Made by a program: the position numbers and the translations under genes
Source: Chryseobacterium wanjuense
Lineage (GTDB): Bacteria; Bacteroidota; Bacteroidia; Flavobacteriales; Weeksellaceae
Length of the DNA: 64,000 nt
Assembly: GCF_900111495.1 (NCBI RefSeq)
Contig: NZ_FOIU01000002.1
Coordinates: forward strand, 310,001-374,000
Reading direction: 5' to 3'
Part shown: positions 19,802 through 28,622 of the stretch, one piece after another
Numbering within the stretch: position 1 is the first letter of the stretch
How the letters are laid out: each line of letters starts with the position of its first letter
The notes under the pieces: generated by a model
The model's database searches: none
The model's input: the letters and a program-made list of their open reading frames with translations, nothing else
What the model was told of the DNA's origin: nothing

Positions 19802-21061
19802 ATGCTGGCTTTAAAAGCAGAAAACATATCAAAACAATACCGTCTGGGACAGGTCGGTACAGGTACTTTGTCTCATGACCTCAACAGATTCTGGCACAGA
19901 GTAAGAGGTAAAGAAGACCCTTATCTTAAAATCGGAGAGGCTAATGACAGGACTAAAAAAGGAACCTCCGAATACGTTTGGTCGCTTCGCGATATCAATT
20001 TTGAAATCGAACAAGGAGATGCCATAGGAATTATCGGAAGAAACGGTGCCGGAAAATCTACTCTTCTAAAACTTTTAAGTAAAGTAACCAAACCTACCAC
20101 AGGACAGATATACACCAACGGAAGAATTGCTTCTCTGTTGGAAGTCGGAACCGGGTTTCACCCTGAAATGACGGGTCGCGAAAATGTTTTCCTGAACGGT
20201 GCCATTTTAGGAATGACAAGAAAAGAAATTAAACGTAAGTTTGATGAGATTGTCGACTTCTCCGGTGTTGAAAGATATATTGACACTCCCGTAAAAAGAT
20301 ATTCTTCGGGGATGTACGTACGTCTTGCCTTTGCTGTGGCAGCCCACCTCGAATCTGAAATTCTAATCGTAGATGAAGTTTTGGCGGTTGGTGATGCAGA
20401 TTTCCAGAAAAAGTGTTTGGGAAAAATGAATGACGTTGCAAAAGGAGAAGGAAGAACTATTCTTTTTGTAAGTCATAATATGACCGCTGTAAAGGAACTT
20501 TGCAACAAAGGGATTCTTCTCAATCAAGGTATGCTAGAATATCAGGGTGATATGCTGAGTACTATTATTGAATATCAAAAAAGCAGCGCTACTGCAAGCT
20601 CTTATCGTTATAATGGTAATATTAATGAAGCTTTAGGAAACGAAAATATCAGAATAAAAGAATTTTCCGTAACTCCGATTCACGGAGACCTCCTCGATAT
20701 AGATTCGGGAGTACATGTGAAATTGGTTTTTGAAAATTACTGTCCGGATATTACTTTAGATACAACTTTTGAGTTAAAAAACTATGAAGAACTTGTCATT
20801 TTCCATGTGGGGACTTTTGTAGCAGATAGTAATAATTCGAAAGTAGGAGAATACACTGTAGAATATGATATTCCGGCCGGATTACTGAATGCCGGAAATT
20901 ATTATTTCAAATTATTCTTTGGAAAAGATCAGACCATACTTTTATATGGTATTGACAATTTCGTTGGCTTTGAGGTTGAAAATGTAAAAGTTGGAAGCAA
21001 AATGCATATTTACCCCGGAGTTACAAGACCTCATTTTGATTACAATATACAAACACCATGA
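19802..21061 (+). CDS. Polysaccharide ABC transporter ATPase with C-terminal domain (Wzt type)
   Basis: The 419-residue protein has a full ATPase domain: Walker A GRNGAGKST at 79-87, ABC signature YSSGM at 167-171, Walker B LIVDEVLAVGD near 188-198 and the switch His in SHNM. The N-terminal region has an insertion (GTLSHDLNRFWHRVRG) common in O-antigen ATPases. Residues of about 265-419 form a separate beta-rich domain. In related Wzt proteins such a domain binds the modified chain end and sets export specificity; that role is inferred here. It overlaps the next gene by 4 nt (ATGA), so translation is coupled to the ketoisomerase genes. Confidence 0.92.
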   Translation: MLALKAENISKQYRLGQVGTGTLSHDLNRFWHRVRGKEDPYLKIGEANDRTKKGTSEYVWSLRDINFEIEQGDAIGIIGRNGAGKSTLLKLLSKVTKPTTGQIYTNGRIASLLEVGTGFHPEMTGRENVFLNGAILGMTRKEIKRKFDEIVDFSGVERYIDTPVKRYSSGMYVRLAFAVAAHLESEILIVDEVLAVGDADFQKKCLGKMNDVAKGEGRTILFVSHNMTAVKELCNKGILLNQGMLEYQGDMLSTIIEYQKSSATASSYRYNGNINEALGNENIRIKEFSVTPIHGDLLDIDSGVHVKLVFENYCPDITLDTTFELKNYEELVIFHVGTFVADSNNSKVGEYTVEYDIPAGLLNAGNYYFKLFFGKDQTILLYGIDNFVGFEVENVKVGSKMHIYPGVTRPHFDYNIQTP

Positions 21062-21459
21062 TTCCAAAAATAATAGAACTTCCAAAAATATATGATAAAA
21101 GAGGAAATCTCTCCTTTTTTCAATATCCTTCCAATCTTCCTTTTGAGATTGAAAGAACATATTGGGTCTATGACGTTCCCGGCGGTGAAAAAAGAGGCAG
21201 TCATGCCTTCAAAGAGCAGCAGGAATTTATCATTGCACTTTCAGGAAGTTTTGATGTGATCATTCATGATGGTAAGGAAGAAAAATCTTTTTCGCTGAAC
21301 AGATCATATTATGGATTGTATGTACCGAAAATGTATTGGAGAAGGTTAGAAAATTTTTCCACCAATTCATTAGCCCTTATTGTATCTGATAAGCCATACA
21401 ATGAGAATGATTATATAAGAGACTTTGAAGAATTTAAAACTCTCGCAAATGAAAAATAG
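21058..21459 (+). CDS. FdtA/QdtA-type sugar 3,4-ketoisomerase-like cupin, variant active site
   Basis: This 133-residue protein belongs to the WxcM-like cupins that isomerise dTDP-4-keto-6-deoxyglucose to the 3-keto form. The family normally has two histidines in RGxHxHK. Here the motif is RGSHAFK: His49 is kept but the second position is Phe51. The rest of the cupin is intact, with IALSGSFDVIIHDG and the closing NENDYIRDFEEF. Loss of one of the two catalytic-pocket histidines suggests altered activity, a different substrate or a structural role beside the second copy encoded next. It overlaps the Wzt gene by 4 nt and the next gene by 11 nt. Confidence 0.85.
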   Translation: MIPKIIELPKIYDKRGNLSFFQYPSNLPFEIERTYWVYDVPGGEKRGSHAFKEQQEFIIALSGSFDVIIHDGKEEKSFSLNRSYYGLYVPKMYWRRLENFSTNSLALIVSDKPYNENDYIRDFEEFKTLANEK

Positions 21460-22315
21460 CATTTCTGTATTCGATTGCAGCGTCATCGATTTGGGTAAAA
21501 TCAGTTTCGATGAAGGAAATCTTACAGTAGTTGAAAACAATTCTTCATTTCCTTTTAATGTAAAAAGAGTTTTTTACTTATACGACATTGCCGGTGGAGA
21601 AAGCAGAGGAGCACATTCGCACAAAGAATGCCACCAATTTTTGATTGCAGCAAGTGGAAGCTTTGAAGTTTCTTTGGATGATGGAAAATTCAAAAGACAG
21701 GTTTTTCTTAATCGTCCGGATATCGGGTTACATATTCCTCCGGGAATCTGGGCTTCGGAAATTAATTTTTCATCAGGAGCCATATGTTTGGTTTTAGCCT
21801 CTCATACTTACAATGAAGAGGATTATGTAAGGAATTATGACGACTTTTTAAGCCTCAACAAACTACAAATAGTCGACTATACCGAAAGTATTCTTGAAAA
21901 GTCTTGGAACTGGCTGAATGACCCGGAAATAAAACACCTTACAAGTACTCCGGATTTTTCAAAAGAAGATCAGCAAAAATGGTTTTCAGGATTAGAAAAT
22001 AATACAAAATATTGGGTTAAAGGTATTCAATATAATAATAAAACTATTGGTGTTGCCGGTTTGAAAAAGATCGACACAGATAATAAAACTGCAGAATATT
22101 TTGGATATATAGGAGAGAAAGAATATTGGGGAAAAGGCTTAAGCTCAGATCTCTTTACACTCATTTTTACTATTGCAAAAAATCAGTTTGATTTAAAAAG
22201 CCTTTATCTTAATGTAATTCCGGAAAATATCAGAGCAATAAAAGCCTACGAAAAAGCAGGATTTACAATATCTGAAAACACAGATTCTAACGTGATGATG
22301 TCAATAAATTTATAG
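21449..22315 (+). CDS. Fusion of FdtA/QdtA-type ketoisomerase and GNAT N-acetyltransferase
   Basis: The 288-residue protein joins two enzymes. Residues 1-140 form a cupin with the intact motif RGAHSHK (His56, His58), expected to convert dTDP-4-keto-6-deoxyglucose to its 3-keto isomer. Residues of about 145-288 are a GNAT acetyltransferase with the acetyl-CoA motif EYWGKGLSSDL (225-235) and NVIPENIRAIKAYEKAGF (255-272). It could therefore start and finish the route to a 3-acetamido sugar, with the aminotransferase in between. A known bifunctional relative, FdtD of Shewanella, has a hexapeptide-repeat acetyltransferase in front of the cupin, so both fold and order differ here. The ATG at 21449 is preferred over an in-frame TTG at 21425. 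Confidence 0.88.
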   Translation: MKNSISVFDCSVIDLGKISFDEGNLTVVENNSSFPFNVKRVFYLYDIAGGESRGAHSHKECHQFLIAASGSFEVSLDDGKFKRQVFLNRPDIGLHIPPGIWASEINFSSGAICLVLASHTYNEEDYVRNYDDFLSLNKLQIVDYTESILEKSWNWLNDPEIKHLTSTPDFSKEDQQKWFSGLENNTKYWVKGIQYNNKTIGVAGLKKIDTDNKTAEYFGYIGEKEYWGKGLSSDLFTLIFTIAKNQFDLKSLYLNVIPENIRAIKAYEKAGFTISENTDSNVMMSINL

Positions 22316-22316
22316 T

Positions 22317-23249
22317 ATGAATTTTGAAATCAAAAAATATACACAAGAATATTTCGATGATTGGAATAAGTTTATAAAAGAAAGTAAAAACGGACTTTTC
22401 TTTTTTGATCGGGATTTCATGGAATATCATTCGGATCGGTTTCAGGATCATTCCCTTTTAATTTTTAATAACAATAAAATTGCAGCCGTATTTCCGGCTA
22501 ATGAGTCCGGAAAAGAAATAATTTCTCATGGCGGGCTTACCTTCGGCTCATTGGTTTTGTCTCATTATGTAAAAGCCAGTGAGGTGCTAGAAATTTTTGA
22601 AGAAATAAAAAAATATTATCAAAAACTTTCCTTTCATGAGATAATTTACAAAGCTGTTCCGCATATTTTTCATAAATATCCTTCGGAAGAAGATCTATAT
22701 GCGCTGTTCCGTAGCCAGGCAAGTCTTTTCAGGAGAGATATTTCGTCCGTCATCGATCTTTCGAGCCCGATTCGATTCTCAGAAACCAAGAGACAGCTGG
22801 TGAGAAAATGTGAAGAAAAGCAAATCATCGTTTCCGAAAACGAAAATTTTGAAGAATATTGGACATTACTTTCAGAAGTTCTTCAGAAGTTTGATACCAA
22901 ACCCGTACATACAGTAACGGAAATCTCTTTATTAAAAGAAAAATTTCCGGAAAACATAAGATTATTTGAAGCCAGAAAAGACAATATTCTTTTCGCCGGA
23001 ATTGTCATTTTCGATTTCGAAAATGTTGTTCATACACAATATATGGCCGCTTCTCAGGAAGGAAGAAAGCTGGGAGCTTTAGACTTTATCAATCATACAC
23101 TCTTACACAAGTTCGAAGACAGAAAATATTACAGCTTTGGAATTTCTACGGAAAACCAGGGCACATTTTTAAATGAAGGATTAATTCAGCAGAAAGAAAA
23201 CATGGGAGCAAGAGGAATTGCCTTAGATTTTTACTCTATTAAACTTTAA
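22317..23249 (+). CDS. FemAB/GNAT-like acyltransferase
   Basis: The 310-residue protein shows the double-GNAT look of FemAB-like enzymes. It has an N-terminal half with NKFIKESKNGLFFFDRDFMEY and a C-terminal half with SETKRQLVRKCEEKQI, then the core pattern LFAGIVIFDFENVVHTQYMAASQEGRKLGALDFI. It ends in a YYSFGIST segment typical of these proteins. Family members transfer acyl or aminoacyl groups to amines. It lies 1 nt after the ketoisomerase-GNAT fusion and 3 nt before the aminotransferase gene, so it probably acts on the same amino sugar. With two acetyltransferases in the cluster, one may transfer something other than acetate. Confidence 0.7.
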   Translation: MNFEIKKYTQEYFDDWNKFIKESKNGLFFFDRDFMEYHSDRFQDHSLLIFNNNKIAAVFPANESGKEIISHGGLTFGSLVLSHYVKASEVLEIFEEIKKYYQKLSFHEIIYKAVPHIFHKYPSEEDLYALFRSQASLFRRDISSVIDLSSPIRFSETKRQLVRKCEEKQIIVSENENFEEYWTLLSEVLQKFDTKPVHTVTEISLLKEKFPENIRLFEARKDNILFAGIVIFDFENVVHTQYMAASQEGRKLGALDFINHTLLHKFEDRKYYSFGISTENQGTFLNEGLIQQKENMGARGIALDFYSIKL

Positions 23250-23252
23250 ATT

Positions 23253-24353
23253 ATGATTAAATTTCTTGATTTACAAAAGATCAACTTACAATATCAAAAC
23301 GAAATTGAAGCAAAGCTTTTAGAAGTATTCCGCTCTGGATGGTACCTGATGGGAAGCCAGCTTTCAAATTTTGAAAAAAATCTTTCCGATTATATTGGTG
23401 CAAAACACAGCATTGGTGTAGCGAACGGGCTAGACGCTTTACGTCTTATTTTACGCGGTTATATCGAGCTAGGAATCATGAATCCGGGAGACGAAATTAT
23501 CGTTCCTTCGAATACCTATATTGCTTCTATTTTGGCCATATCAGATAATGGGCTTGTTCCTGTGCTGGTAGAGCCGGAAATTGAAACTTACAATATCGAT
23601 ATTTCTAAAATTGAAGAAAAGATAACTTCAAAAACGAAGGGCATCCTTATCGTCCACCTTCAGGGAAGAGTTGTTTTTTCTGATCAATTAAAAGAAATTG
23701 CTGAAAAATACCAATTAAAAATCATTGAAGATAATGCTCAGGCAATCGGTGCAGAATGGAATGGTAAAAAAACAGGAAATCTGGGAGATGCATCAGGTTT
23801 CAGTTTTTATCCAGGTAAAAATCTGGGAGCGCTTGGTGATGCCGGTGCAGTGACTACCAATGATGATGAGCTGGCAAAAACAATTAGAGCTTTAGCAAAT
23901 TACGGTTCTAATCAAAAATATGTAAACATTTATAAAGGTTTAAATTCAAGGCTTGATGAGATTCAGGCTGCTGTTTTGGATGTTAAACTTAAATATATCG
24001 ATCAGGAAAATAAGATCAGAAGAGAGATTGCAAAACGTTTCATTAATGAAATAAACAATCCCACGATCGTCCTTCCGGAATATCCTTCTGATGAAAATGA
24101 GCATGTATGGCATGTTTTCGTTATTCGTTCGGAAAAAAGAGATGAGCTGCAGGCTTACCTTACAGAAAATGGCATCCAGACGTTGATTCACTACCCTATT
24201 CCACCTCATCAGCAGCAGGCTTATAAAGAATGGAACGAGCTATCCTTCCCTATTAGTGAAAAGATTCATGATGAAGTTTTAAGCTTCCCGATTTCTCCGG
24301 TAATGAGTGAGGATGAAATTAAACAGATTATTGAAGTTGTAAACAAATTTTAG
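23253..24353 (+). CDS. DegT/DnrJ/EryC1-family PLP-dependent sugar aminotransferase
   Basis: The 366-residue protein is a nucleotide-sugar aminotransferase. Features are [15 protein letters not shown] near residue 55, the loop [21 protein letters not shown] with the PLP-binding Asp, and the Schiff-base lysine in [14 protein letters not shown] (Lys189). The C-terminus has the expected [11 protein letters not shown]. In this context it most likely aminates dTDP-3-keto-6-deoxyhexose at C3, as FdtB or QdtB do. It is adjacent to the ketoisomerases and acetyltransferases. The stereochemistry of the product (Fuc3N or Qui3N) cannot be read from this sequence. Confidence 0.93.
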   Translation: MIKFLDLQKINLQYQNEIEAKLLEVFRSGWYLMGSQLSNFEKNLSDYIGAKHSIGVANGLDALRLILRGYIELGIMNPGDEIIVPSNTYIASILAISDNGLVPVLVEPEIETYNIDISKIEEKITSKTKGILIVHLQGRVVFSDQLKEIAEKYQLKIIEDNAQAIGAEWNGKKTGNLGDASGFSFYPGKNLGALGDAGAVTTNDDELAKTIRALANYGSNQKYVNIYKGLNSRLDEIQAAVLDVKLKYIDQENKIRREIAKRFINEINNPTIVLPEYPSDENEHVWHVFVIRSEKRDELQAYLTENGIQTLIHYPIPPHQQQAYKEWNELSFPISEKIHDEVLSFPISPVMSEDEIKQIIEVVNKF

Positions 24354-24355
24354 TC

Positions 24356-25852
24356 ATGTCCAGGCTATTAGAAAATAAAAAATATTTACTGAAAACATTG
24401 AAAATCGCTACTCTTCTGTATAACAGCGGAAAGTATGATGATTGTCTGAAGTATATTGAAAAAATCTCTTATTCAGCCTGGTATAATTTTGCAGGATATT
24501 ATACATTAAATCACTTTGAATCCATTATCAGGAATATTGCTGCAAAGTCATTACATTTTAAAGATCAGATTATTTCAGAAAAAGAAGATACGACACTGCA
24601 TATTTTTTCAGAAATAAATCAGGTCGGCGGTCATACAAAGCTGTTATTTAACTGGATAGAAAATGACCGGGACAGTAAGCATTATCTTCTAAGTACGTGG
24701 CAGGATGCTAAGGAAATTACAGACATTGCAACATCTTATAATTGTAATATTGATGATCGTCTGTACACTTTTAACAAAGAATCGAACCATCTGAGTAAAG
24801 CCCAAAAAATTATAGATATTCTCGCGGAAAAAAATTTCAGCAGAATTGTTTTACATATCCATCCTCATGATGCAATTCCATCTTTAGTATTTTCTTCAGA
24901 CCGGTTGACAAGTCCAGTTTTCTTTCTCAACCATGCTGAGCATACGTATTGGCTTGGAGCTCCTGTCATTGATTATTTATTACAAATCCGGGAATCAAAT
25001 ATTAAAAAAGATTCTAAAAACAGGAATATTCCCGTTGAATATCAATTTTTTCTACCGATCCCGGTCGACGAATCTTTTAGTTTAAATAAAAAAGAAAAAG
25101 AAACTTTTAATATTTTATCCATCGGAAGAGAGTCAAAATACGAGCCGAATGTGGAGTACAATTTTTACGAAGCAGCGTTGAATATTGTAAAAGAATTCGA
25201 TCATGTTGTTTTCACAATCGTTGGTATTTCACAAAATAATCCGAACAGAAAGATCTATGAACATGACAGACTGGTTTTTGTAGAGCCAACACGTGACATC
25301 AAAGGCTTTATAGAAAATACAGATTTGTATCTGGAAGGCTTTCCTGTTCCGTCGTTTACATCACTGCTGGAGCCGGCAATGGCGGGTATTCCGTTTGTAT
25401 TGCATTATAATCCTTCGGATATTTATAAAGTCTTTGAAGAAGACAGAGAAAACGGCATTTTTTATCCTGAAAATTTAGAAAACTGGCACGAAACTGTTGG
25501 AAAAATGATTTCCGATGAAAGCTATAGACATGAAATAAATACAAAACAAGAATCTTATCTTAAAAATAATTTTTCTTTACAAGCCTGGAAAAATAAGCTG
25601 AAGAATTGCAAAGAAAATACAAAAAACAAGACACACAAGGTAAGAGCCATCCCTCAAAATGAAACTTATGTAGAGGGCACAGATGAAAAAATTGTTTCAT
25701 TAATTGAAATCAAAAATGTAAACCATTATACATTCACCGAAAATCTCGGAATAGTATCAAAACTGAAAGTTGTAGCTTTATCCTTTGATAATCCTTCTTG
25801 GGTGAAAGTTTTATCTAAAAAAAGAACACTTGGCTATTTATTAGGCAAATAA
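24356..25852 (+). CDS. GT-B-type glycosyltransferase with helical N-terminus
   Basis: The 498-residue protein starts with about 75 residues of helices (a short TPR-like pair around LYNSGKYDDCLKYIEKI). It then has a GT-B fold: the donor half contains FNILSIGRESKYEPN, and DLYLEGFPVPSFTSLLEPAMAGIPFVLH has the acidic residue and glycine pattern of the nucleotide-sugar site. No transmembrane segment is seen. The stretch after residue 420 (NCKENTKNKTHK onward) is an extra tail of about 80 residues. It follows the aminotransferase gene by 2 nt. Donor and acceptor cannot be assigned; transfer of the amino sugar made by the preceding genes is a reasonable guess. Confidence 0.75.
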   Translation: MSRLLENKKYLLKTLKIATLLYNSGKYDDCLKYIEKISYSAWYNFAGYYTLNHFESIIRNIAAKSLHFKDQIISEKEDTTLHIFSEINQVGGHTKLLFNWIENDRDSKHYLLSTWQDAKEITDIATSYNCNIDDRLYTFNKESNHLSKAQKIIDILAEKNFSRIVLHIHPHDAIPSLVFSSDRLTSPVFFLNHAEHTYWLGAPVIDYLLQIRESNIKKDSKNRNIPVEYQFFLPIPVDESFSLNKKEKETFNILSIGRESKYEPNVEYNFYEAALNIVKEFDHVVFTIVGISQNNPNRKIYEHDRLVFVEPTRDIKGFIENTDLYLEGFPVPSFTSLLEPAMAGIPFVLHYNPSDIYKVFEEDRENGIFYPENLENWHETVGKMISDESYRHEINTKQESYLKNNFSLQAWKNKLKNCKENTKNKTHKVRAIPQNETYVEGTDEKIVSLIEIKNVNHYTFTENLGIVSKLKVVALSFDNPSWVKVLSKKRTLGYLLGK

Positions 25853-25871
25853 TATTATAAATAAACCAAAT

Positions 25872-27035
25872 ATGAAATTAAGACCAATCGCCATACATTT
25901 ACCACAGTTTCATCCGTTCCCGGAAAATGATGAATGGTGGGGAAAAGGCTTTACGGAATGGACGAATGTGACCAAGGCAAAACCTCTGTACGAAGGGCAT
26001 TATCAGCCTCAGCTTCCCGCTGATCTGGGATTTTATGACCTTCGCCTTGCAGATTGCAGGCTGGAGCAGGAAAAGCTTGCCAAAGAATATGGTTTTTACG
26101 GGTTCTGTTATTATCATTATTGGTTTAACGGAAAACTTTTAATGGAAAGACCTCTTGAAGAGAAGTTAAATAACCCTAAGGAAGATTTTCCTTTCATGCT
26201 TTGCTGGGCAAACGAAAACTGGACGAGAATCTGGGACGGAGGAGAAAATAATATCTTAATGGCTCAGGATTACAATATGGAAGATCATATTGCCCATATC
26301 AATTATTTAATGCCTTTCTTTAAAGATGAAAGATACATAAAGATCGATGGGAAAGCCGTTTTTGCAGTGTATCGAACGACTAAAATCCCCGAATTTGATA
26401 AAGTCGCTGAAATCTGGAAACAGGAAGCAAAAAAAAATGGCGTAGAATTGTACATCACTAGATTTGAGAGCTTTGGAGAAAGAGGAGAAGAGTTTATGTC
26501 TGAAAACATTGATGCCAGCATAGAATTTCAGCCTCATTCCGGATTAAAGGTTTTTAATGATAAAGAATATCAAAAATCTTTGGCGAGTAAGCAAAGTCAT
26601 AAATCGTTAAGAGACGAGATCAGTATGGCAACTATTAAACAAAGCTATGATCACTGGTCTAAAAAATTAAAACTAAAAAACACCGCCGAAGCGGAAAACT
26701 CCGACGGAAAAATTATAGAATATTCAGATTTTATAGAGTTTGATATTGAACATGGTAAATCTGAAAAAGTATACCATAAGTTTTATAAATGCGCTTGTCC
26801 CGGATTTGATAATACCGCTAGAAAATCTAAAAATTACGTTATTTTAAAAGATTCTACACCCGAATTATTCAAACATTGGGTGGAAGAAAAAATAAAACTG
26901 TTTACCCCTTACAGCGAAGAAGAAAATCTTTTCTTCATCAATGCATGGAATGAGTGGGCAGAGGGCAACTACATGGAACCCAACAGGAAATGGGGACGCG
27001 CATATCTGGAAGCCGTTAAAGACATTTTTAAATAG
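25872..27035 (+). CDS. WbsX-type glycan protein (GH99-like domain)
   Basis: The 387-residue protein has the strong signature of the WbsX family: AIHLPQFHPFPEND, WWGKGFTEWTNV near residue 21, GFYGFCYYHYWFNGK, MLCWANENWTRIWDG and the closing FINAWNEWAEGNYMEP. The fold resembles glycoside hydrolase family 99, with several conserved Trp and acidic residues, yet these proteins occur in O-antigen and capsule loci and are usually annotated as glycosyltransferases. The real chemistry is not settled, so both a transferase and a trimming glycosidase remain possible. No signal peptide is present, so action is cytoplasmic. Confidence 0.85.
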   Translation: MKLRPIAIHLPQFHPFPENDEWWGKGFTEWTNVTKAKPLYEGHYQPQLPADLGFYDLRLADCRLEQEKLAKEYGFYGFCYYHYWFNGKLLMERPLEEKLNNPKEDFPFMLCWANENWTRIWDGGENNILMAQDYNMEDHIAHINYLMPFFKDERYIKIDGKAVFAVYRTTKIPEFDKVAEIWKQEAKKNGVELYITRFESFGERGEEFMSENIDASIEFQPHSGLKVFNDKEYQKSLASKQSHKSLRDEISMATIKQSYDHWSKKLKLKNTAEAENSDGKIIEYSDFIEFDIEHGKSEKVYHKFYKCACPGFDNTARKSKNYVILKDSTPELFKHWVEEKIKLFTPYSEEENLFFINAWNEWAEGNYMEPNRKWGRAYLEAVKDIFK

Positions 27036-27041
27036 AATCTT

Positions 27042-27914
27042 GTGCTTTCGATTATCATTTCATCATATCAGCAAAACTATTACGATCAGCTTGTTAAGAA
27101 TATTAATGAGACGATTGGCGATGGTTTTCAGTACGAAATTATCCAGATGTGGAATCCCAATTTGATGAGTATTACCAAAGCTTACAATTTGGGGGCAGAA
27201 AAATCCAAGTTCCAAAATCTCTTGTTTCTACATGAGGATATAGTTTTTCATACTAAAGGCTGGGGTGAGAAATTATCAGACCATCTAGATAAAGAAAACA
27301 CCGGAATCATCGGTGTAGCAGGATCCTCATATGTTCCTGCTGCACCATCAAGCTGGACGGTGGATGAGAAATATAATTTTGCAAATATTTTACAGGGAAA
27401 TAAACAAAACACAGATTTTTTTCACATCCAATCTACCAAAGCAAATAAGACGAAAGTCTTTGCCGTGGATGGTGTTTTTCTGGCAATTAAAAAAGAGAAT
27501 TTTATTCAATTTAAATTTGATGAAAACCTGCCCGGATTTCACGGATACGATCTTGATTTTAGCTTAAGGGTATCCAAAAAGTATCAGAATTATGTTGTTG
27601 ATGATATTTTAATTCAGCATTTTTCGGGAGGAAATCTGGATAAAGTCTGGTTTGATGCCAATGTGAAGGTTAAAGAAAAGCTGGGTTCTCAATTCGGCAA
27701 GCAAATCGATCCTGAAGTAGAAAAAAAGGTATTTTTGGGGTTTTTGTATAATTTCTTTCAACATTATCCTGTCAGTAGAAAAAACATTTTGTTAACTTTA
27801 AAATTTTATCCTAAAAAACTTAATTTTAAGGATCATTTAAAAATTGTAAAAAAATATTTTAATTATATAAGATATTCCAACAATATCAATAAAAAATTCA
27901 ACACAAATTATTAA
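27042..27914 (+). CDS. GT-A-type glycosyltransferase
   Basis: The 290-residue protein opens with LSIIISSYQQNYYDQL, the first strand of a GT-A fold, and has FLHEDIVFHTKGWGEKL in place of the usual DxD (His-Glu-Asp). A second core part, DGVFLAIKKENF and GFHGYDLDFSLR, matches the acceptor-side motif of family-2-like enzymes. The C-terminus is basic (many Lys) and may touch the membrane. The start codon is GTG, 6 nt after the WbsX stop; no ATG lies nearby in frame. Substrates are unknown. Confidence 0.78.
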   Translation: MLSIIISSYQQNYYDQLVKNINETIGDGFQYEIIQMWNPNLMSITKAYNLGAEKSKFQNLLFLHEDIVFHTKGWGEKLSDHLDKENTGIIGVAGSSYVPAAPSSWTVDEKYNFANILQGNKQNTDFFHIQSTKANKTKVFAVDGVFLAIKKENFIQFKFDENLPGFHGYDLDFSLRVSKKYQNYVVDDILIQHFSGGNLDKVWFDANVKVKEKLGSQFGKQIDPEVEKKVFLGFLYNFFQHYPVSRKNILLTLKFYPKKLNFKDHLKIVKKYFNYIRYSNNINKKFNTNY

Positions 27915-27941
27915 AATTTATTATCCAGAATATTTAACAAT

Positions 27942-28610
27942 ATGATAGTAGGAAGCGGACTTATTGCAAATTCATTAAAAAATATCGATTCTGAAGACCA
28001 TCTTTTTTTTGCTTCAGGGGTTTCCAATTCCCTTGAAACAAAAGACTCAGAATTCGAGAGAGAATTTACTCTTCTCAAAAATAACCTTGAAAACAATAAT
28101 GGAAGCAAGTTTATTTACTTTTCTACTTTAAGTGTAAATGACCTGTCGAAACAGGAAAGCCCGTATGTCTTGCACAAATTACGCCTTGAAGACTATATAA
28201 AAAACAACTGCGAAAAATATCTGATCCTAAGAATCGGAAATATTGTAGGAAAAGGCGGAAACCCGAATACTTTATTCAATTTTCTTAAAAATCAGATTAT
28301 GCAAGATAAAAAATTTGTCGTGCATACTAAGGCCCGAAGATTATTACTGGATATTGACGATATTTCAAAGTTTCTGACATCGAGTTGCGCTGCCGTAAAA
28401 AATGAAACCATTAATTTCGCTTATCCTTACTATTATGATTTAAATGAAATTATAAATGCGATTGAAGCTAAAATGGAAAAAAAAGCTCAATACGAAAAAT
28501 CCGATGAAGGAGATTTTTATAAGGTAGCATTTGAGGAAACTGCCAATGAGTTTTTCACAGGAATACAGCCTAATGAATATTTGAAAATTTTGACTGATAA
28601 ATATATTTAA
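27942..28610 (+). CDS. Short NAD(P)-dependent sugar epimerase/dehydratase-like protein
   Basis: At 222 residues this is a small member of the extended short-chain dehydrogenase group. It starts with a shortened nucleotide-binding loop (MIVGSGLIANSL), has STLSV in the catalytic-Ser position and YVLHK as the Tyr-xxx-Lys pair. LILRIGNIVGKGGNPNTLFNF is the typical post-catalytic strand. The segment between the first strand and the catalytic Ser is much shorter than in full enzymes. It may be a reductase or epimerase acting on a nucleotide sugar, possibly completing a deoxysugar, or a degenerate copy. Confidence 0.65.
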   Translation: MIVGSGLIANSLKNIDSEDHLFFASGVSNSLETKDSEFEREFTLLKNNLENNNGSKFIYFSTLSVNDLSKQESPYVLHKLRLEDYIKNNCEKYLILRIGNIVGKGGNPNTLFNFLKNQIMQDKKFVVHTKARRLLLDIDDISKFLTSSCAAVKNETINFAYPYYYDLNEIINAIEAKMEKKAQYEKSDEGDFYKVAFEETANEFFTGIQPNEYLKILTDKYI

Positions 28611-28622
28611 ACAAAAACACAA

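Noticed and set aside
21425..21448. TTG start for the ketoisomerase-GNAT fusion
   Set aside because: It extends the overlap with the upstream gene; the ATG at 21449 gives a normal cupin N-terminus.
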